From Parietaria judaica (taxonomy: Eukaryota > Streptophyta > Magnoliopsida > Rosales > Urticaceae): a stretch of 64,000 nt of DNA. Position 1 is the stretch's first letter. The number at the start of each line of letters is the position of its first letter. A program made the translations under genes and the position numbers. Shown here piece after piece: positions 59,461 through 64,000 of this stretch. Location of the stretch: contig OX940869.1 in NCBI GenBank assembly GCA_954871525.1, forward strand, positions 22,162,001 through 22,226,000. Direction: 5' to 3'. The notes beneath the pieces are model-generated. The model was not told the origin of the DNA. It saw only the letters and a program-made list of their open reading frames with translations, and made no database searches.

Positions 59461-60156
59461 ATTTTTCTTTTTTCTCTAAACTGGGCTTTGTAAAATGCGC
59501 TCGGAAAAATGAGCGTTTTGATTTTTTCTAGAACTTGGACATTAATTTAATAATACCCAAGCAAAATAGTTCATAGAGAAATTTTAAAAGTCTTTTTTGC
59601 ATGTCACTTTTTGGATTTTATTTGACTTTTGGATTTTCATGAAGTTCGTAAACTAACTTCTATTGATAAAAGTTTTGCTTAGAACTTAAAAAATAAACCC
59701 AAAAGTAAATAAATAAAATCAAGCAACACACATATTTTTTTTTATAAATATTTTCATGAGAAAATAACATGTTACGAATTAATTAGAAACTTTAGAAAGT
59801 TTCGTAATTAACTCGCAATAGATAAAGTAAAATAAAAACCGTTAATGTAAAGATAATTTATGAAAATCCAGAAAAATATTTTTATTTTGGTTTTCATAAT
59901 TGAAAATTAAAAATGAAACTTTTAAAGTTCCAACGTTTTAATTTTCAAAGCTTTTTGAGCATACTTTGAAAATAAACATTTTCACTTAAAAACGACGTCA
60001 AAACCATTTTTTGTCGTTTTTAAGAGCCAAAAATTGCACAATCAGTTTTAGGGGCTGATTGGTGTCAATTTTTTTTATCGATTGGAGAGAATAAAATCAC
60101 ACTTAATGACGGAAATTGGATGAGAGAATATTTACCTCTTAATACCCGCGAGTTGT
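59461..60156. other. AT-rich stretch between two Tat elements
   Basis: Nothing recognisable; possibly decayed 3' sequence of Tat-3. Confidence 0.5.
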
Positions 60157-61081
60157 TGTTGATGTACAAATTCGTCGTTATTTAAATACGACGTATAGTA
60201 TAAAGTTGTGAATTAATTAAATTTATGACTGAATAGTAAAAGGCTTTAAAGGATAAACAACTATCCATAAAGGCCCACTCGCAAAGCCCATTAGGACATA
60301 CGGGAAAAGCAAGGCCCAATGAACAGGAATCTATCTGGCCTAAGGCCCAAAAGCTATCTGTCGCCAACCAAGGAGAAGAAGGGCAGAACTGTCATACTTC
60401 CTAGCTGGCCTCCTCGATTAAAAATTGAGCTGAAGACCACGAGCACAGAGTCAAGTCTCCAACGGATATATTTGGTCAAGGATCCAGTTTAACGAAGAGT
60501 ACGCAGTCGTGGGACACGCGTCATCAAGATAAGCCAGTCAGCCCGGTCAGCTCGGAAGCACGACTCCAATATTCCTGAAAATACAACGGGAAGAATTGAA
60601 GCCTATAAATATCAAGCTCAACCTCAGAATCAACACACGCAACCCTGAGAGAATACATAGAGAAATTTCTACCCGGCATTTTTGTCTACTTAGAGATTTC
60701 CTTGTATTCCTTTAAGACTTTCTTTTTCTATTCTCCCCCTTTAGACACGATTTGCTGCCTGTAGCTGTCCGTCCATGTTTATTGTCGCAATAAACTAACA
60801 GAGGACGTAGTCAACTACCACCTTGGGACGAACCTCTATAAAAAAAACCCTCGTCTCATTTATATTGTTTTAATATATATATATATATATATATATACGT
60901 ATAGAGTGATTGAGAGCTTACAACGCGAGAGATCGAATTCCACAATATCTTAATCCAACAAATATCGTCCACTCACAAGTCACACAGACTATTTGAGGTG
61001 GGAAACCACGTCAACAGTTTGGCGCTCTCTGTGGGAAATTGATCTTGCTAACATCTACGAGCTTAATAGCACTATGCAAAC

Positions 61082-62383
61082 ATGAGCAATGACGAGAGTC
61101 AGATCGTGACAGAGTCTGGGGTTGAAAACCCTGGGCAGAAAACCGAAGCCAACAATCTTAAGTCTCAATTGGAGGCAAGAAACACTGAGAATCAAGAGCT
61201 GCGCAAGAACTTGACATTCTCATAGCAAATCAAGCCCAAAATGAGCATCATCAGCTTTCTGGCAGGATAGATCCGGAACAGAGCTCTGGACATCTAGGTA
61301 GAGACAGCCTTAACGCGGTCCATTTCAATTTCGCCAATCTGGATAATCCGCGAGCCCTAAGGCAAAACCCGCCTCGACTGCCCAGTGGCCCGAGACCCGA
61401 AACGCCTCCGCCACCTGCTGAAGGAGAGCAACCTTTTTTCACCTCAGTATCGAGGGTCAACCCGGCTGGAATAGAAAATTTTGCTTCTTACAGTCGCCAA
61501 CACCCTGATCGTCCGTGTAACTTGGGAGGTTGAGAGCAAGACCGCGACACCAACTACGGCCCTCGAGGCCAACCCGTCCAAAATCCGAGATACCCAAGTC
61601 CTATATACGGACATGAATCTCACCATCCTGTGCGTCCCGAGCCGGTCGAGGCACGGAATTGGAAGAACTAAAACTCACCATGGAGTAGATGAATGAAATG
61701 AATGAAAAGCACATTCGAGTGCACTCTCGAGTGCACAGCGCTACCACCGCCGCCCTTGAAATTGAACGGTTAGTGGAGGAATCGAGAAGGACCCCTTTTT
61801 CGCTCGCCATAACCAACGTCAAGCTTAGAGACTGTAGGCGTGTGAACTTGCTAAAGTACGACGGGACAACAGATCCCAAAGTACATTTGAGATCCTTCAG
61901 GATCGCAATAGGACGGGCAAACCTAGAGGCACACGAATTAGTCGCTGGGCGATGCCAATAATTTGATGAGAATTTAGCAGGCCCGGCGATGGAGTGGTTT
62001 TCGAAGCTAGAACCTCGATCCATGAAAAACTTTGAACAACTAACAACTGTTTTTCTCGAACACTTCTCCATGTTTATGGAGACAGAGACAACAGTTGCAA
62101 ACCTCTACGCATTACAACAAGAGAGAGGGAACTACTTCGGGACTTCATGACCAGGTTCAAGAAAACCATGGTCAAAATAAATGGGATTAGTGACGAAACC
62201 GCCATAGCCGCCCTCACGAGCGGACTATGGTACGACTCGAAGTTCAAAATGGACATCATCGTAAATCGTTACAATTCCATTGAGGATATAATTCATAGAG
62301 CATCCAACTTGATCAAGCACGATGAGGAGCTAGAGGCCTTACGAAGAAAGCACGGTCTCGAGTCCGGCCACCAACGAAATTAG
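61082..62383 (+). pseudogene. gag: Tat-4 gag, interrupted
   Basis: Starts ATGAGCAATGACG. An N-terminal coiled-coil-like stretch is stopped by TAG after about 47 codons. The capsid region is readable at 61689-61961 (VNLLKYDGTTDPKVHLRSF), stopped by TAA after GRCQ, continues as FDENLAGPAMEWFSKLEP, and resumes at 62147-62383 (MTRFKKTMVKINGISDETA). These are the YDG, DP and WF landmarks of plant gypsy Gag. Too many stops for a working protein. Confidence 0.82.
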
Positions 62384-62573
62384 GGTCTACCTAACCAGCC
62401 TATACAGCACAGAGCCGGAGGCCACAATAACGCTTTTAGGGGGCAAAGAAGCACATCTACCATCCAGAGGCACCCTCATCAAACTGGAATCCCGAGAGGG
62501 AACAATGATCCAAACAAACAAATTTTGTACGTTTTCAACATAAACTCGGAACCTGTGGACTTCGAAGTACGAA

Positions 62574-62671
62574 CATAAGCTAAGGATGCACTAGGGGAAG
62601 TGCTGGTCAGCTCCAATGATCTCCCGCCCTACAGCCATGACATAAGCTAAGGATGCACTAGGGGAAGTGCT
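62574..62671 (+). repeat. 31-bp direct repeat, spacing 67 bp
   Basis: CATAAGCTAAGGATGCACTA followed by GGGGAAGTGCT stands exactly twice, at 62574 and 62641, between gag and protease of Tat-4. Looks like a recent 67-bp tandem duplication. Confidence 0.85.
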
Positions 62672-62771
62672 TGAAGAGCCGGAAGAATAAGAAGCGGAAG
62701 AAGCCGACGAACAGCTTGATGAGATCCCAGAACCCATCGGAAGAATCTACACAATAGTAGGAGGATCACAG

Positions 62772-64000
62772 TTGCACGGAAACTCGGTTAACTCGATTAA
62801 GGCTCACCAGCGAAGGCTGAAGGCCGGGCCGATAGTCCTCCCCAAACCAGAGCCGGACTACGAAATCAAGTTCATGGACAGTGAAGCTGCTACCCTGGTC
62901 AGACAGTATGATGATGCACTAGTCGTCACACTCCTGATCTCCTCATATACAATGGACAGGATCCTAATCGATAACGGGAGCTTTGACAAGATTTTTCTGG
63001 AGCCATTGTTGAAGATAGGAATGGAGGAAACATAAATCAACAGGGAGCGCATCCCGCTAACCGACTTCAATGGAGGGACGATTAATTCAATAGGCACGGT
63101 GCGGTTATCCATTGCCTCAGCCGGAGTAGGAAAAATAAAGAACTTCCTGGTGTTGGACTGCCCGTCGGTCTACAACATGATACTAGGAAGACCTTGGCTG
63201 CACATGATGAAGGCTATGCCATCTACTTACCATCAGCTAGTCCGCTTCCTAAACAAAGAAGGAAAGATCGTCAAAATTAGAGGAAACAAAAAACAATCGA
63301 GGATTTGTTACATGAACGCATTTCGAAACATCCAAGCCGCAAGAACCGACCAGAAAGAGTCTACTACATAGCAAATAATGGCAGTAAAGGAAAAATAGGA
63401 GAACAACCAGAAAGGGACCGGCGATCCAGACGACCCCAACGTAGAATGACGATCCAAGTCCAAATCGACCCCGACAACCCGGATCATTGGGTAGGAATAG
63501 GGGTCAGATTGGATAACAACGTCAGGAAGGAACTCCTCAAATTCCTCACCAAAATCCGGGATTGTTTTGCTTGGTCCCATGAGGACATGCCAAGTATAGA
63601 CCCGAGCATCACAACCCACCGCCTAAATGTGGATTCCAGCTACAAACCGGTAAAACAAAAAAAGGTGAAAGTGGGGCCCGGACCAGGCTCAAGCTGTAAA
63701 TGAAGAAGTCACAAAGCTGTTACAAACTGGGTCTATCCGGGAGGTTAAATACCCGGACTAGCTGGCAAACACAGTCATAGTGAAAAAGAAGAACAGGAAG
63801 GCCAGAGTCTGTATTGATTTTACCGACCTAAACAAAGCATGTCCCAAAGACATCTTCCCTATGCCCCACATTGACCGTCTAGTCTAAGCAACGTGCGGAC
63901 ATAAATTGCTGTAATTCATGGATGCATTCTCGGGATATAACCAAATCCTCATGTACCCTGATGATCAAGAAAAAATGGCTTTCATTACCGATAGAGACAT
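62772..64000 (+). pseudogene. pol: Tat-4 protease and start of reverse transcriptase
   Basis: Protease: MDRILIDNGSFDKIFLEP (near 62953) and YNMILGRPWLHMMKAMPSTY (near 63173), the two ends of the Tat protease; DNGSS is changed to DNGSF. RT: IRDCFAWSHEDMPSIDP, a TGA after SSCK at 63703, then in another frame a VCIDFTDLNKACPKDIFPMP motif (near 63810) and MDAFSGYNQI with a TAA before it. The window ends inside the RT palm domain, before YxDD. Stops at 63035, 63371 and 63703 show decay. Confidence 0.85.

Larger units (their letters stand above)
60157..64000 (+). mobile_element. Tat-4 Ty3/gypsy element, right end cut by window
   Basis: 5' LTR 60157-61016 (860 bp, TGTTGATG...CGTCAACA, TATAAATA at 60604-60611), PBS region GTTTGGCGCTCTCTGTGGG from 61017, then gag, protease and the first part of RT. 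Its LTR and gag start match Tat-2. Continues beyond the window. Confidence 0.9.

Overview
This is a transposon-dense stretch of a plant nuclear genome, most likely a eudicot. The evidence is AT-rich intergenic DNA, plant Copia and Ty3/gypsy (Tat-type) LTR retrotransposons, Helitron, Mutator-like and hAT-like DNA elements, and one intact three-exon R2R3-MYB gene with the usual plant introns. I cannot name the species. I see no tRNA or rRNA gene, no CRISPR array and nothing bacterial.

Layout. 1-5014: a nearly intact Copia element (Copia-1, + strand), cut by the window edge inside its 5' LTR and carrying one nonsense codon. 5015-9652: AT-rich DNA with a Helitron end, a tandem duplication and a small inverted-repeat element. 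9653-11005 and 16700-16990: remnants of an older LTR element, split by a complete but decayed Copia element of the same family (Copia-2, - strand, 11006-16694, perfect 5-bp target duplication TCTGC). 18162-19916 (- strand): the only convincing intact host gene, a MIXTA-type (subgroup 9) R2R3-MYB, with a TATA box about 230 bp upstream. 21196-23291: a complete non-autonomous Helitron beginning about 1 kb upstream of the MYB promoter.

25027-40660: a nested retrotransposon complex. A degenerate Tat-lineage Ty3/gypsy element (Tat-1, - strand) carries gag, protease, RT, RNase H, a second (archaeal-type) RNase H, integrase, a 3' untranslated region with two tandem-repeat families, and what looks like a 40-codon piece of a host polyol-transporter gene. 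Three related long LTRs lie in or beside it; one is a solo LTR inside the RNase H domain with a near-perfect 5-bp target duplication. 41931-50837: a cluster of non-autonomous DNA transposons: a 45-bp hAT relic with an 8-bp duplication, a Mutator-like element with a 9-bp duplication that was itself hit by a deleted Tat element, a second Mutator-like element, two small MITEs, an hAT-like element, and an element packed with TCGCGA motifs. 52773-53335: an internally deleted Copia relic. 58000-59460: another Tat 3' LTR with a PPT hairpin like that of Tat-1. 60157-64000: the 5' LTR, gag, protease and start of RT of a further Tat element that runs off the window.

How the parts relate: the retroelement genes are relics in which gag, protease, integrase, RT and RNase H once copied and inserted the element; almost all now carry stops or frameshifts. 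The MYB gene is the one locus with a likely host role (epidermal cell shape, trichomes and cuticle in the known family), flanked by mobile DNA on both sides. The most unusual observations are the host-gene fragment in the Tat-1 3' region, the conserved 33-nt hairpin beside the PPT in two Tat elements, the CAG-to-TAG pattern of decay in Copia-2, the Copia reading frame that runs through the PPT into the LTR, and the layered insertions that target duplications put in order.
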